NCBI GenBank assembly: GCA_910588595.1
Contig: CAJUQU010000028.1
Location: forward strand, 1 to 12,237
Length of the DNA stretch: 12,237 bases
From: an uncultured Lachnospiraceae bacterium
GTDB taxonomy: Bacteria > Bacillota_A > Clostridia > Lachnospirales > Lachnospiraceae
Reading direction: 5' to 3'
The stretch's first letter is position 1. The number at the start of each line of letters is the position of its first letter. A program made the position numbers and the translations under genes. This document shows, one piece after another, positions 5,315-12,237 of this stretch. Under the pieces are notes generated by a model that was given only the letters and a program-made list of their open reading frames with translations, had not been told where the DNA came from and did no database searches.

Positions 5315-6349
5315 CTAGCGCTGTACCCTGCCTGACGCGTCGCCGCCTGCAAGCGTCTCAACTTCCTTTCTCGACACAAGGTTGAAATCGCCGGGAATCG
5401 TGTGTTTCAGCGCAGATGCCGCCACGCCGAATTCCAATGCCGCCTTGAAGTCCTTACCGTCGAGCAGTCCGCAGATCACACCGCCTGCAAAGGAATCGCC
5501 GCCGCCCACGCGGTCAACGATCGGGTGGATGCTGTACTCTTTTGAGTGGTAGAACTCCTTTGTATCTCTTGAGTAGATGCATGCTGACCAGCCGTTATCA
5601 GAGGCGGAATGACTGACTCTTAGCGAGGATATGCAGTACTCAAAATTGTAGTCCGCAACCATCTGTTCAAAGATGGACTTGTAGCCCGCAAGCTCGAGAT
5701 CGCCGCTTGTCACGTCTGTGTTGCCCGGCTTGTAGCCCAGTACCAGCTCCGCGTCCTCCTCGTTTCCGATACACACGTCAACGTACTGCATCAGGTTCTT
5801 CATGACCTTCTGCGCCTTCTCGGAAGACCACAGCTTCTTTCTGAAGTTCAGGTCTACAGAAACCTTGACACCATGCTTCTTCGCCGCTTTCAGTGCCTCC
5901 TCAGTGAGTACTGCTGCCGAATCAGACACAGCTGGTGTGATCCCCGTGAAGTGGAACCAGTCAACACCCTCAAAAATCTTGTCAAAATCAAAGTCAGCAG
6001 CCGTCGCTGTGGAGATCGAGGAGTGTGCCCTGTCGTACACGACCTTGGAAGGTCTCATAGCCGAACCGGACTCCAGATAGTAGATCCCCAGTCTCTCACC
6101 GCACTTTGCGATGTTCTTCGTGTCGACACCGTACTTTCTCAGAGATGCGATCGCGCACTCTCCCAGCTCATTGTCCGGCACCGCTGTCACAAAGCCAGCA
6201 TCATGTCCGTAATTTGCCAGAGAGACTGCCACGTTCGCCTCTCCGCCGCCATAGTTGATGTCAAACTCGTCTGCCTGAATGAACTTCTCATTGTTGGGTG
6301 TAGAAAGTCTTAGCATGATCTCACCCATTGTAACTACTTTTTTTGCCAT
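5315..6349 (-). CDS. kdgK: 2-keto-3-deoxygluconate kinase
   Basis: This PfkB/ribokinase-family kinase of 344 residues phosphorylates KDG with ATP to KDPG, the substrate of the eda product. The family start MGEIMLRLS, the substrate-loop NYGGGEANVAVSLA (32-45) and the anion-hole motif DRVGGGDSFAGG (279-290, catalytic base Asp285) are all present. The IGNEEDAELVLG segment (194-205) is typical of KdgK-like members. The length is normal. GGAGG with a 10-base gap precedes the ATG. It follows uxaA by 101 bases and precedes the SDR gene by 62 bases in the same operon. Confidence 0.95.
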   Translation of the reverse strand: MAKKVVTMGEIMLRLSTPNNEKFIQADEFDINYGGGEANVAVSLANYGHDAGFVTAVPDNELGECAIASLRKYGVDTKNIAKCGERLGIYYLESGSAMRPSKVVYDRAHSSISTATAADFDFDKIFEGVDWFHFTGITPAVSDSAAVLTEEALKAAKKHGVKVSVDLNFRKKLWSSEKAQKVMKNLMQYVDVCIGNEEDAELVLGYKPGNTDVTSGDLELAGYKSIFEQMVADYNFEYCISSLRVSHSASDNGWSACIYSRDTKEFYHSKEYSIHPIVDRVGGGDSFAGGVICGLLDGKDFKAALEFGVAASALKHTIPGDFNLVSRKEVETLAGGDASGRVQR

Positions 6350-6420
6350 GATTATATTTCCTCCATTTATTTTGGAGCGCCCATATAGTTCATAGGCACT
6401 CTGTTTTACAGTATCGCCAA

Positions 6421-6442
6421 GTATGGGAAATCAGACCCATAT
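6421..6442 (-). other. Hairpin in the uxaA-kdgK intergenic gap
   Basis: TATGGG (6422-6427) pairs with CCCATA (6436-6441) around an 8-base loop just after the uxaA stop codon, within a 101-base gap that is the longest inside the operon. No T-run follows on the minus strand, so it is unlikely to end transcription fully. A role in mRNA processing or 3'-end protection is possible. Confidence 0.3.
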
Positions 6443-6450
6443 GTATGAAA

Positions 6451-7932
6451 TCAAAGTGTCACGCCCTGCTTAAAGATCGCCATATCGCGAAATCCCGCAA
6501 GCTCGCTCTTCACTTGCTTGCCGGAGGCGACCGCCACAACCTCATCGAACAGGCGCTGCCCTGTCACATCCAGACTTTCACCCTCCGCGACAACACCGGC
6601 GTTGAAGTCGATCCAGTTGCCCTTTTTGTCCGCAAGCCTTGAATTGCTTGAGATCTTCACGGTCGGCACGGGGCATGCAAACGGCGTTCCGCGCCCTGTC
6701 GTAAACAGTACAATATGCGCACCGCTGGCTGCGAGCGCTGTCGCCGCGACCAGATCATTTCCGGGTGCACACAACAGATTCAGCCCCGGCGTGCTCACCG
6801 TCTCTCCGTAAGCCAGGACTCCCTTGACGACCGCGCTTCCCGATTTCTGTGTGCAGCCAAGGGACTTGTCCTCCAGCGTAGAGATGCCGCCCTCTTTGTT
6901 GCCCGGTGATGGATTCTCATAGATCGCCTGGTTGTGACGCTTGAAATAATGCTTGAAATCGTTGATCAGGTCAACTGTCTTGTCAAACAGTGCCTCATTT
7001 GCACAGCGGTTCATCAGGATCGTCTCCGCCCCGAACATCTCCGGCACTTCCGTGAGAATGGTCGTCCCTTTTTTGCTGATCAGTATATCCGAAAAGCGTC
7101 CGACGGCAGGATTTGCCGTGATCCCGGAAAAGCCGTCGCTGCCGCCGCACTTCATGCCGATGACCAGCTCCGAAACGCTGACCGGCTCGCGCTGAAACTG
7201 CGCCGCGTACTCCGCGAGTCCCTTCACCATCCCGACACCCTCGGCGATCTCGTCATCGCTCTCCTGCGCCACCAGGAATTTCACCCTGTCTGGATCGATC
7301 TCGCCCAGATATCCTTTCAGGACATCGATATTGCTGTTCTCGCAGCCAAGTCCCAGCACCAGGACACCGCCCGCATTCGGGTGATTGATCAGGTTCGCCA
7401 GGATCTGTCTGGTGTGCTCCTGATCGTCGCCCATCTGGGAACAGCCATACGGGTGCGGAAAGGCACACACTGCCTCGATATTTTCCCGCACAAGCCCTTT
7501 CGAGAGTTCTGCGATCCTGCCCGCCACGTTGTTGACACAGCCGACCGTAGGAATGATCCAGATCTCATTTCTGACACCTGCCCTGCCATCCTTGCGCCTG
7601 TACCCCATAAAGGTGGCATCCTCCGTGAACTTCTCCTCGATGGAATCCGGCTCATAACTGTATTCCAGCAGATCGCCCAGCCCTGTCTTTAGATTGTGCG
7701 TATGGATCCACTCACCTTTTTTTACAGCGGCTGTCGTGTTTCCGATGCTGAACCCGTACTTGATCACCGGCATCCCTTCTGCGAGATCCACAAGCGCAAA
7801 CTTGTGCCCCGCCGGGATTTCCATGACAGTCGTCACCTCCGTGCCGCCCACGTTCACAGTCGTGTCCGCCGGGATCACCTTCAGCGCCACAGCCACATTG
7901 TCATTTTCAGTAATCTTAATAAAATCAGTCAT
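6451..7932 (-). CDS. uxaA: Altronate dehydratase
   Basis: This 493-residue enzyme dehydrates D-altronate to 2-keto-3-deoxygluconate and is an iron-dependent member of the UxaA/GarD family. An N-terminal SAF domain occupies about residues 12-82, with His43 and the HTHN segment (77-80). The catalytic region begins at GYRRKDGRAGVRNEIWIIPT (110-129) and contains conserved cysteines in GCVNN (132), YGCSQ (164), GLGCENS (197) and MKCGGSDGFSG (262). GRGTPFACPVPTVKI near the C-terminus is also typical. Length matches the E. coli enzyme. AAAGG precedes the ATG by 6 bases after the G. It follows uxaB by 56 bases, and together they convert tagaturonate to KDG. Confidence 0.96.
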   Translation of the reverse strand: MTDFIKITENDNVAVALKVIPADTTVNVGGTEVTTVMEIPAGHKFALVDLAEGMPVIKYGFSIGNTTAAVKKGEWIHTHNLKTGLGDLLEYSYEPDSIEEKFTEDATFMGYRRKDGRAGVRNEIWIIPTVGCVNNVAGRIAELSKGLVRENIEAVCAFPHPYGCSQMGDDQEHTRQILANLINHPNAGGVLVLGLGCENSNIDVLKGYLGEIDPDRVKFLVAQESDDEIAEGVGMVKGLAEYAAQFQREPVSVSELVIGMKCGGSDGFSGITANPAVGRFSDILISKKGTTILTEVPEMFGAETILMNRCANEALFDKTVDLINDFKHYFKRHNQAIYENPSPGNKEGGISTLEDKSLGCTQKSGSAVVKGVLAYGETVSTPGLNLLCAPGNDLVAATALAASGAHIVLFTTGRGTPFACPVPTVKISSNSRLADKKGNWIDFNAGVVAEGESLDVTGQRLFDEVVAVASGKQVKSELAGFRDMAIFKQGVTL

Positions 7933-7988
7933 TCTTAACCTTTACCATGTATCGATCCAAAGTTTTTATCCCCAAAATGTCTAAAAAG

Positions 7989-9455
7989 TCACGCAAAATT
8001 TTTCTCGACCGCTTTTCTCATGCCCAGCGTCCTGATATCTTCGAGATATGCCGCCACCGCGTCGGCAAGTCCGGCAACCTGCGTCAGATCCTGTCCGTGG
8101 AAGTCCGCGTTGCCGAGATACGCCTGCACAAACTCCGCTGAGGGCTTTGCGCTGTTCGCCGCAAAAAACGCGAGCACCTCCATGTCATCCATGATCTTGT
8201 ACTCCTGCCCATCCCGGTGTCCGATCAGCGCCTTCTCCCGGATCTCGCTTCCTGTATAGAATGCCATCAAAGCCGCGATTGAGAATGTCAGGCGCCTCGG
8301 AAGCTCGCCTTTTCGCTCCACATATCCCAGCAGCGACGGCAGGCATCTCGCCCTCCACTTCGATACGGAATTCAGTGAAATGGACAGCAGCGCGTGCTTG
8401 ATATACGGATTCCGAAACCTGCCGTCCACTGCCTTTGCAAAGTCAAGCAGATCCTGCCTGGGCAGATCAAGTGTCGGGATCACCTCATCGTAGATCGTCC
8501 TGTGCATGAATTCACCGATCAGCCCGTCCTCCATGGACTCTCTCACATAGTCATTTCCCGCAAGGTACGAAGCCAGGACAAAGGATGTATGTGCACCGTT
8601 CAAGATACGTACCTTTCTCTGCTTGTACGGCTTCTGATCATCTGTAAAGATAACCGGGCAGCCCGCGTCGGGAAGCGGAAACTCCCTGCTGATATCCCTC
8701 GCGCTCTCGATCACCCACAGACCAAACGGCTCCGCCGTGACGACGATATTGTCGCGGTATCCGAACTCCTCCCAGAGCTCCTGCGCGTCGTCCCTCGGAT
8801 ATCCTGTGACAATGCGGTCAACCAGCGTCGACGTGAACACACACGCCTCGTCAAGCCATGCGAGGAAACCTTCCTCGAGATCCCAGCGCTTTGCAAACCG
8901 GACAACACACTCTTTCAGACGGATCCCGTTGTCGTCGATCAGCTCTACCGGGAGCATCACAAGCCCCTTGTCCGCTGCACCGTCAAAATGCTTATATCTC
9001 GTATAGAGGAACTTGCAGAGCTTCCCGGGATATGTTTTGGGCGGCTCTGCCTCAAACCTGTCCGTATCATCATACACGATACCAGCCTCGGTCGTGTTTG
9101 ACACGATAAATCTGAGTGTATCTAATTTAGTATACTCGCTGTACTTTCCGTATTCTTCGTAAGCATCTGCCACGTCCGCAACGCTCGTCACGACTCTCCT
9201 GACCATTTTGCATTCGCCGTTAACCATACCCCGCAGGCACACCGTGTACTGGCAGTCCTGATCGTGGAACATGTTGAGGATCCCGGCGCCGTCGATGGGC
9301 TTCACCAGCACAATGTCGCCATCGAATCTGCCCTGTTCGTTTGCGATATCGATAAAATAATCAACAAATGCACGCAAGAAATTGCCCTCGCCAAATTGAA
9401 GTACCTTGATCGGTCTTTCTCTTTTTCCGCTCCTTGCCGCATTTAATAATTCCAT
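7989..9455 (-). CDS. uxaB: Altronate oxidoreductase (tagaturonate reductase)
   Basis: This 488-residue member of the mannitol dehydrogenase superfamily reduces D-tagaturonate to D-altronate with NADH. The N-terminal Rossmann part contains VLQFGEGNFLRAF, the UxaB form of the dinucleotide-binding loop. The catalytic K-x4-N-x2-H motif is present in KVRILNGAH (Lys281, Asn286, His289). ISNTTEAGI-type sequence (VSNTTEAGI, about 118-126) and RFRNPYIKHALLSIS match UxaB and related enzymes. AGGAG with an 8-base gap supports the ATG at 9455; the frame stays open upstream to 9494 but has no signal there. It is first in the operon, about 100 bases from the predicted transcription start. The close relative UxuB (fructuronate reductase) is less likely because uxaA is next to it. 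Confidence 0.94.
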   Translation of the reverse strand: MELLNAARSGKRERPIKVLQFGEGNFLRAFVDYFIDIANEQGRFDGDIVLVKPIDGAGILNMFHDQDCQYTVCLRGMVNGECKMVRRVVTSVADVADAYEEYGKYSEYTKLDTLRFIVSNTTEAGIVYDDTDRFEAEPPKTYPGKLCKFLYTRYKHFDGAADKGLVMLPVELIDDNGIRLKECVVRFAKRWDLEEGFLAWLDEACVFTSTLVDRIVTGYPRDDAQELWEEFGYRDNIVVTAEPFGLWVIESARDISREFPLPDAGCPVIFTDDQKPYKQRKVRILNGAHTSFVLASYLAGNDYVRESMEDGLIGEFMHRTIYDEVIPTLDLPRQDLLDFAKAVDGRFRNPYIKHALLSISLNSVSKWRARCLPSLLGYVERKGELPRRLTFSIAALMAFYTGSEIREKALIGHRDGQEYKIMDDMEVLAFFAANSAKPSAEFVQAYLGNADFHGQDLTQVAGLADAVAAYLEDIRTLGMRKAVEKNFA

Positions 9456-9539
9456 GTCACTTTCTCCTGTTAAATTCTTTATCACCAGTCGCAAAAATAT
9501 TCGGCGCGCACCTGTCTCATTATTCCGCTCACAGCCGTG

Positions 9540-9555
9540 TTGTAAGCGCTTACAA
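9540..9555. promoter_or_regulatory. Perfect 16-bp palindromic operator (cre/LacI-family type)
   Basis: TTGTAAGCGCTTACAA is a perfect palindrome and satisfies the catabolite-responsive element consensus WTGNNANCGNWNNCAW at every defined position. It overlaps the predicted transcription start of the uronate operon (about 9554) and extends downstream, the classic place for repression by roadblock or promoter occlusion. CcpA with HPr-Ser-P, or a dedicated LacI/GalR-family uronate repressor, are the two candidates; no such regulator is encoded in the window. Confidence 0.8.
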
Positions 9556-9560
9556 TTTGT

Positions 9561-9589
9561 ATTGTAAATCGTTTTTCATAGAAAGTCAA
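9561..9589 (-). promoter_or_regulatory. Promoter of the uxaB-uxaA-kdgK-SDR-eda operon
   Basis: On the minus strand TTGACT (9589-9584) and TACAAT (9566-9561) are separated by exactly 17 bases, and each matches five of six consensus bases. The predicted start at about 9554 leaves a leader of about 100 bases before the uxaB ATG. Such a strong promoter suggests that control is mainly by repression at the adjoining palindrome. Confidence 0.85.
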
Positions 9590-9656
9590 CAGCATTCGGA
9601 ATTCTTTTCCAGCATTATTTAGAAATCTGATCATTTTTATGAAAGCAGTTACATTC

Positions 9657-10817
9657 TCAATGCTCCATGCGCTGTCTGATCTTATCAACTGCTTTCCATC
9701 GCCGGATTCGTTCCTGCTGGTCCCGTGCAAGCACTTCTATCACAAATCCGCCAATCTCCCAGAATACCTTCTTTGTCTCGTCATTCATGCCTGAGTACTC
9801 CTGCATGATCGAGTGAAGCTTTTTGGCTGTCTCTCCGCCCTTTACATTCTTTAGGTCCGTCAGCGTCTTTGCCTCTGTAACCTCTATCATCTTGAAAAGA
9901 CTGTCTATAAAATATCCTACCCGTTCGATCTCCAGCGAAAATATCCATTTGTTGATGCGGTCATACAGTTTCTTGCGCTTCGGCTGCTGCGACCCCGACC
10001 GCTCAAAGTGATCTCCCTCGACACACCACGAAAAACAGACATGCTGCTGCACGCCGATCTCCGTACTTTTGATCAGCTCATAGTCCTCCTGCTGCTCCAT
10101 CAACATCCCCACAAAAGATTCGTCCGGGACGATCTTTAATATTTTCTCTCTGATTCCCTCATAATCGAGCTTTTCCATAAAATCCGGCCGAAACCCCGGA
10201 CCGTCCATGTTATAAATCCTGCCGATCCTGTGTTTCACAGTATCATCACAGGTCATCGCCGCATACACTGCCAGATTCCCGCCTTTGGAGTGTCCTCCCA
10301 GATAGAATCTCAGACTGCGCTTTTTGGCAAGAAGCCTTGCTACCTGGTTCACATATTCCGTACTTTTGTACTGCGCTCCCACAGGTGTTCGGTACGCCAT
10401 ATTAAAATCCTCTTTCCAACCGACCAGCGCATCATCTGTTCCCCTAAAAGACAGGAACGTATCCCCGTTTCCCAGCAGGAATGTCACCGCACAAAACTGC
10501 ATCCCCTCATCGATATCCATCTCCTCCATCAGATAATTCACCTTTGTATTCCGATACCTGCGCGAGAAAGCAGTATTGTAGAAAAGCTCCCTGTTTTTTT
10601 CAAGCTCCCACTTTACAGAGATAAAATTGTGCCAGTCCATCTTCTGTGCCACATCGCACAGCGCGATAGCCGGCTTATTTTCGTCTATTTGGGGAACGAT
10701 TCCATCAAAGATAAAATAAGAAAGATGAGAAAGAACCAGTCCGTCAATTTCACAAAAGGGCTTTTCCGTAAAGGTAAAGCCCCCAAATTCATATACGTAT
10801 GAGATGATGTCTCCCAT
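9657..10817 (-). CDS. Mbeg1/DUF2974-like alpha/beta-hydrolase (lipase-like)
   Basis: This 386-residue protein has an alpha/beta-hydrolase core. SFRGTD (123-128) begins the lipase-like core, and the nucleophile elbow is GGHSKGGN (174-181) with Ser177. The acid and histidine are plausibly in VPDESFVG (about 230-237) and in H259 or H270, but the exact residues cannot be fixed by eye. The N-terminal 50 residues and the charged C-terminal helical tail fit the family known as Mbeg1-like or DUF2974, common in Firmicutes and of unknown physiological substrate. No signal peptide is visible. ATG 10817 follows GGAGG by 7 bases; an upstream TTG start at 10838 would overlap the neighbouring stop codon and is not needed. 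It starts 17 bases after the DUF3810 gene, so the two are cotranscribed. Confidence 0.88.
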   Translation of the reverse strand: MGDIISYVYEFGGFTFTEKPFCEIDGLVLSHLSYFIFDGIVPQIDENKPAIALCDVAQKMDWHNFISVKWELEKNRELFYNTAFSRRYRNTKVNYLMEEMDIDEGMQFCAVTFLLGNGDTFLSFRGTDDALVGWKEDFNMAYRTPVGAQYKSTEYVNQVARLLAKKRSLRFYLGGHSKGGNLAVYAAMTCDDTVKHRIGRIYNMDGPGFRPDFMEKLDYEGIREKILKIVPDESFVGMLMEQQEDYELIKSTEIGVQQHVCFSWCVEGDHFERSGSQQPKRKKLYDRINKWIFSLEIERVGYFIDSLFKMIEVTEAKTLTDLKNVKGGETAKKLHSIMQEYSGMNDETKKVFWEIGGFVIEVLARDQQERIRRWKAVDKIRQRMEH

Positions 10818-10834
10818 ATAAAAACCTCCAAAAC

Positions 10835-12055
10835 TCAATACAATTTTCCATCATAGTATGCCAGCAATTGTCCTACAACGTTGTTGTACTGAAGGATCCC
10901 TTCCTCCACACCGTTCAATTTCAGTGTTGTATCCATGAGCGTATCAGAAACCTTCTTCACCGTGGAGGTCTTCACAACTGCGGTTTTCTCAACCTCCTGC
11001 CAGGTTTCCCTTGTCAGGAAAACATTGTCACTCGCTACGCCGTCACTGATCCGCACATGGCTCTTATAGATATTCTGACTCTTTCCAATCGAGTCATAAA
11101 AATCATTGTTTACATAGCTCAGCACACTGAGATAACCACAATACTGCAAAAACGGATCCTCCGAATTGATACATGCCAGATATCCGATCATATTTGCGTC
11201 ATCCTCGTAGATAAACCCCTTCGTGTGTGCAAGTTCATGACAGATCGTCGGCGCCACATTCGTGATGTACATGACAGAATTGATGTTTGCCTCCAAGGAA
11301 AATGGAAAATAGTAACCCATTATGTACTGCTGGCTGAAAAAATCAGAAAAACTTAAATATTTCGGCGTGACATAGAATCCGGAAAGCTGATCATACTGCT
11401 CGCCAAGCCTTATCATCGCCTGCCTTGATGCCTCCACCAGATCACCTTCATAGTATGCGTCGCCGCTGTCATCATGGGGAATCACTTTCTCCAGTTCATT
11501 GCACTTTTCAACGATATAATCCCTGAGTACCACCAGCTCTTTCTTGGTGTAAGCCCCCTCATTTGACATCATGTCATTTTTGATATGTACCTGTGCCACT
11601 GCCTGATCCGAGATACTCGCAACCATTCTGTCCGATTCCATGCGCCTTTCAAGATATTTATCCGCAAAGCTCGAACTGTGATACAGGATAAAACAGTTCA
11701 ACGTCATCACATAACAGACTGCCAACGCTGTCCACGCATAAAATTGTCCAAATCCCCTGACTGCCTTTTTATATCTCTGCCTGCAGATCAGATCCACAAG
11801 CCAGAACCCGATTCCAAATACTGTGACTGCCACTGCCATGATCAGCATGATCTCACCGACGCTGAACGGCACTTTGCTCGTAAGACGTGCATATGTATTC
11901 AGCCAGACGGGAAATATATTCTTGATATACCAGTCGCTGAATTCCACACTGCGCCATGACACTATATTCAGCATAACAGCACCGACCACCCCAGATGCAT
12001 ACGCAATTTTGTGCATTTTTACCTTGTGATTCGCTTTTTCTCCTGTATTATCCAT
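10835..12055 (-). CDS. DUF3810-type membrane-anchored HExxH metalloprotease
   Basis: This 406-residue protein has three hydrophobic segments (about residues 17-34, 66-90 and 106-126), followed by a large domain predicted to lie outside the membrane. The zinc-protease motif HELAH is at 273-277, with a downstream acidic segment FIYEDDAN (281-288) that can supply the third ligand. The layout (three N-terminal helices, PKYLSFSDFFSQQYIMGYYF before the motif, ICHELAHTKGF) matches DUF3810, a putative metallopeptidase family of Firmicutes and Bacteroidetes without a known substrate. GGAGGAG 5 bases before the ATG fixes the start. It is the first gene of a two-gene operon with the lipase-like gene and has its own promoter at 12123-12151. 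Confidence 0.9.
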   Translation of the reverse strand: MDNTGEKANHKVKMHKIAYASGVVGAVMLNIVSWRSVEFSDWYIKNIFPVWLNTYARLTSKVPFSVGEIMLIMAVAVTVFGIGFWLVDLICRQRYKKAVRGFGQFYAWTALAVCYVMTLNCFILYHSSSFADKYLERRMESDRMVASISDQAVAQVHIKNDMMSNEGAYTKKELVVLRDYIVEKCNELEKVIPHDDSGDAYYEGDLVEASRQAMIRLGEQYDQLSGFYVTPKYLSFSDFFSQQYIMGYYFPFSLEANINSVMYITNVAPTICHELAHTKGFIYEDDANMIGYLACINSEDPFLQYCGYLSVLSYVNNDFYDSIGKSQNIYKSHVRISDGVASDNVFLTRETWQEVEKTAVVKTSTVKKVSDTLMDTTLKLNGVEEGILQYNNVVGQLLAYYDGKLY

Positions 12056-12122
12056 ATTTTCTCCTCCAGCAAACGCTTTATCCTGCTATTTTTTATACAG
12101 AATACCACATTATTGTTATGAA

Positions 12123-12151
12123 AATATAGATAAATTGTGAACAATTGCCAA
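12123..12151 (-). promoter_or_regulatory. Promoter of the protease-lipase operon with inverted repeat in spacer
   Basis: On the minus strand TTGGCA (12151-12146) and TATATT (12128-12123) are 17 bases apart, each matching five of six consensus bases. The spacer contains the inverted repeat AATTGT-GA-ACAATT (12133-12146 on the plus strand), which touches the -35 element. It is well placed for a repressor dimer. Confidence 0.75.
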
Positions 12152-12155
12152 CTTC

Positions 12156-12172
12156 AAAAAACCATTTTATGG
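12156..12172 (-). terminator. Weak intrinsic terminator of the upstream gene
   Basis: On the minus strand CCAT-AAA-ATGG forms a short 4-bp hairpin followed by six T. It overlaps the stop codon of the partial gene at the right end. The stem is short, so it is at best a partial terminator. Confidence 0.3.
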
Positions 12173-12237
12173 AAGCACCATAAACTCCTGATAGCGCGCC
12201 GCGTCTATACGGCTCACATTCGTGTTCATATATACTC
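12167..12237 (-). CDS. C-terminal end of an unidentified gene (partial)
   Basis: An open frame enters from the right edge and ends at a TAA at 12169-12167. Its visible end reads VYMNTNVSRIDAARYQEFMV and then LP. Codon use is similar to the neighbouring genes and the frame ends just before the promoter of the next leftward gene, which is the expected arrangement. The 22 residues are too few to name a family. The start lies outside the window. Confidence 0.55.
   Translation of the reverse strand, partial: VYMNTNVSRIDAARYQEFMVLP

Noticed and set aside
6934..7692. A 252-codon plus-strand frame opposite uxaA
   Set aside because: Antisense shadow of altronate dehydratase, with no ribosome binding site or recognisable motif.
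9482..9730. An 82-codon minus-strand frame over the uronate promoter
   Set aside because: It overlaps the end of the lipase-like gene and the promoter/operator, has no ribosome binding site and resembles nothing.
12066..12081. A possible second cre-like site (AAACGCTTT) before the DUF3810 gene
   Set aside because: Only the central bases fit; the outer TG and CA positions of the consensus are missing.
1..12237. CRISPR arrays, insertion sequences, prophage genes or attachment sites, including integration at the tRNA-Leu
   Set aside because: No regularly spaced repeats, transposase or integrase motifs, or direct repeat of the tRNA 3' end were seen.

Overview
The window looks like the end of a draft-assembly contig from a Gram-positive gut-type Clostridia, most likely a Lachnospiraceae. 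This rests on strong AGGAGG ribosome binding sites before most genes, sigma-A type TTGACA/TATAAT promoters, a tRNA without encoded CCA, a perfect cre/LacI-type operator, and proteins of families common in that group (Mbeg1-like lipase, DUF3810 protease, HPr-like protein without the active histidine). No rRNA or other firm taxonomic marker is present, so this is an inference. Bases 1-48 are not biological: they are the Illumina P5/TruSeq adapter, so the true sequence starts at about base 49.

Left part (49-1896, AT-rich, plus strand). It holds a decayed coding remnant with a coiled-coil tail, then a tRNA-Leu with the uncommon anticodon AAG under a clear promoter and before an intrinsic terminator. 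A folded intergenic stretch follows, then a small immunity-like protein gene behind two tandem extended -10 elements, and a Nudix hydrolase gene.

Central part (2019-9655, GC-richer, minus strand). The core is a five-gene hexuronate operon read leftward: uxaB, uxaA, kdgK, an SDR dehydrogenase (gluconate 5-dehydrogenase/KduD-like) and eda. It starts from a near-consensus promoter whose start point abuts a perfect 16-bp palindrome, and it ends at a strong intrinsic terminator just after eda. Together the enzymes take tagaturonate (from galacturonate, hence pectin) through altronate, 2-keto-3-deoxygluconate (KDG) and KDPG to pyruvate and glyceraldehyde-3-phosphate. The SDR probably feeds a second branch, from pectin or glycosaminoglycan oligomers, into KDG. 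The isomerase UxaC, a transporter and a regulator are absent from the window. The eda product has an unusual C-terminal VOC/glyoxalase-like domain of about 110 residues. Beyond the terminator lie a 100-residue unknown protein, a HIT-family protein and, after a 326-base gap, an HPr-like protein that lacks the phosphorylatable histidine.

Right part (9657-12237, minus strand). A two-gene operon encodes a DUF3810-type membrane HExxH protease and an Mbeg1/DUF2974-like lipase. Its promoter has an inverted repeat in the spacer. The last bases hold the C-terminal end of one more leftward gene.

I found no CRISPR array, insertion sequence, phage gene or obvious new defence system. The points most worth following are the Eda fusion, the operator-controlled uronate promoter, the A34 tRNA-Leu and the protease/lipase pair.
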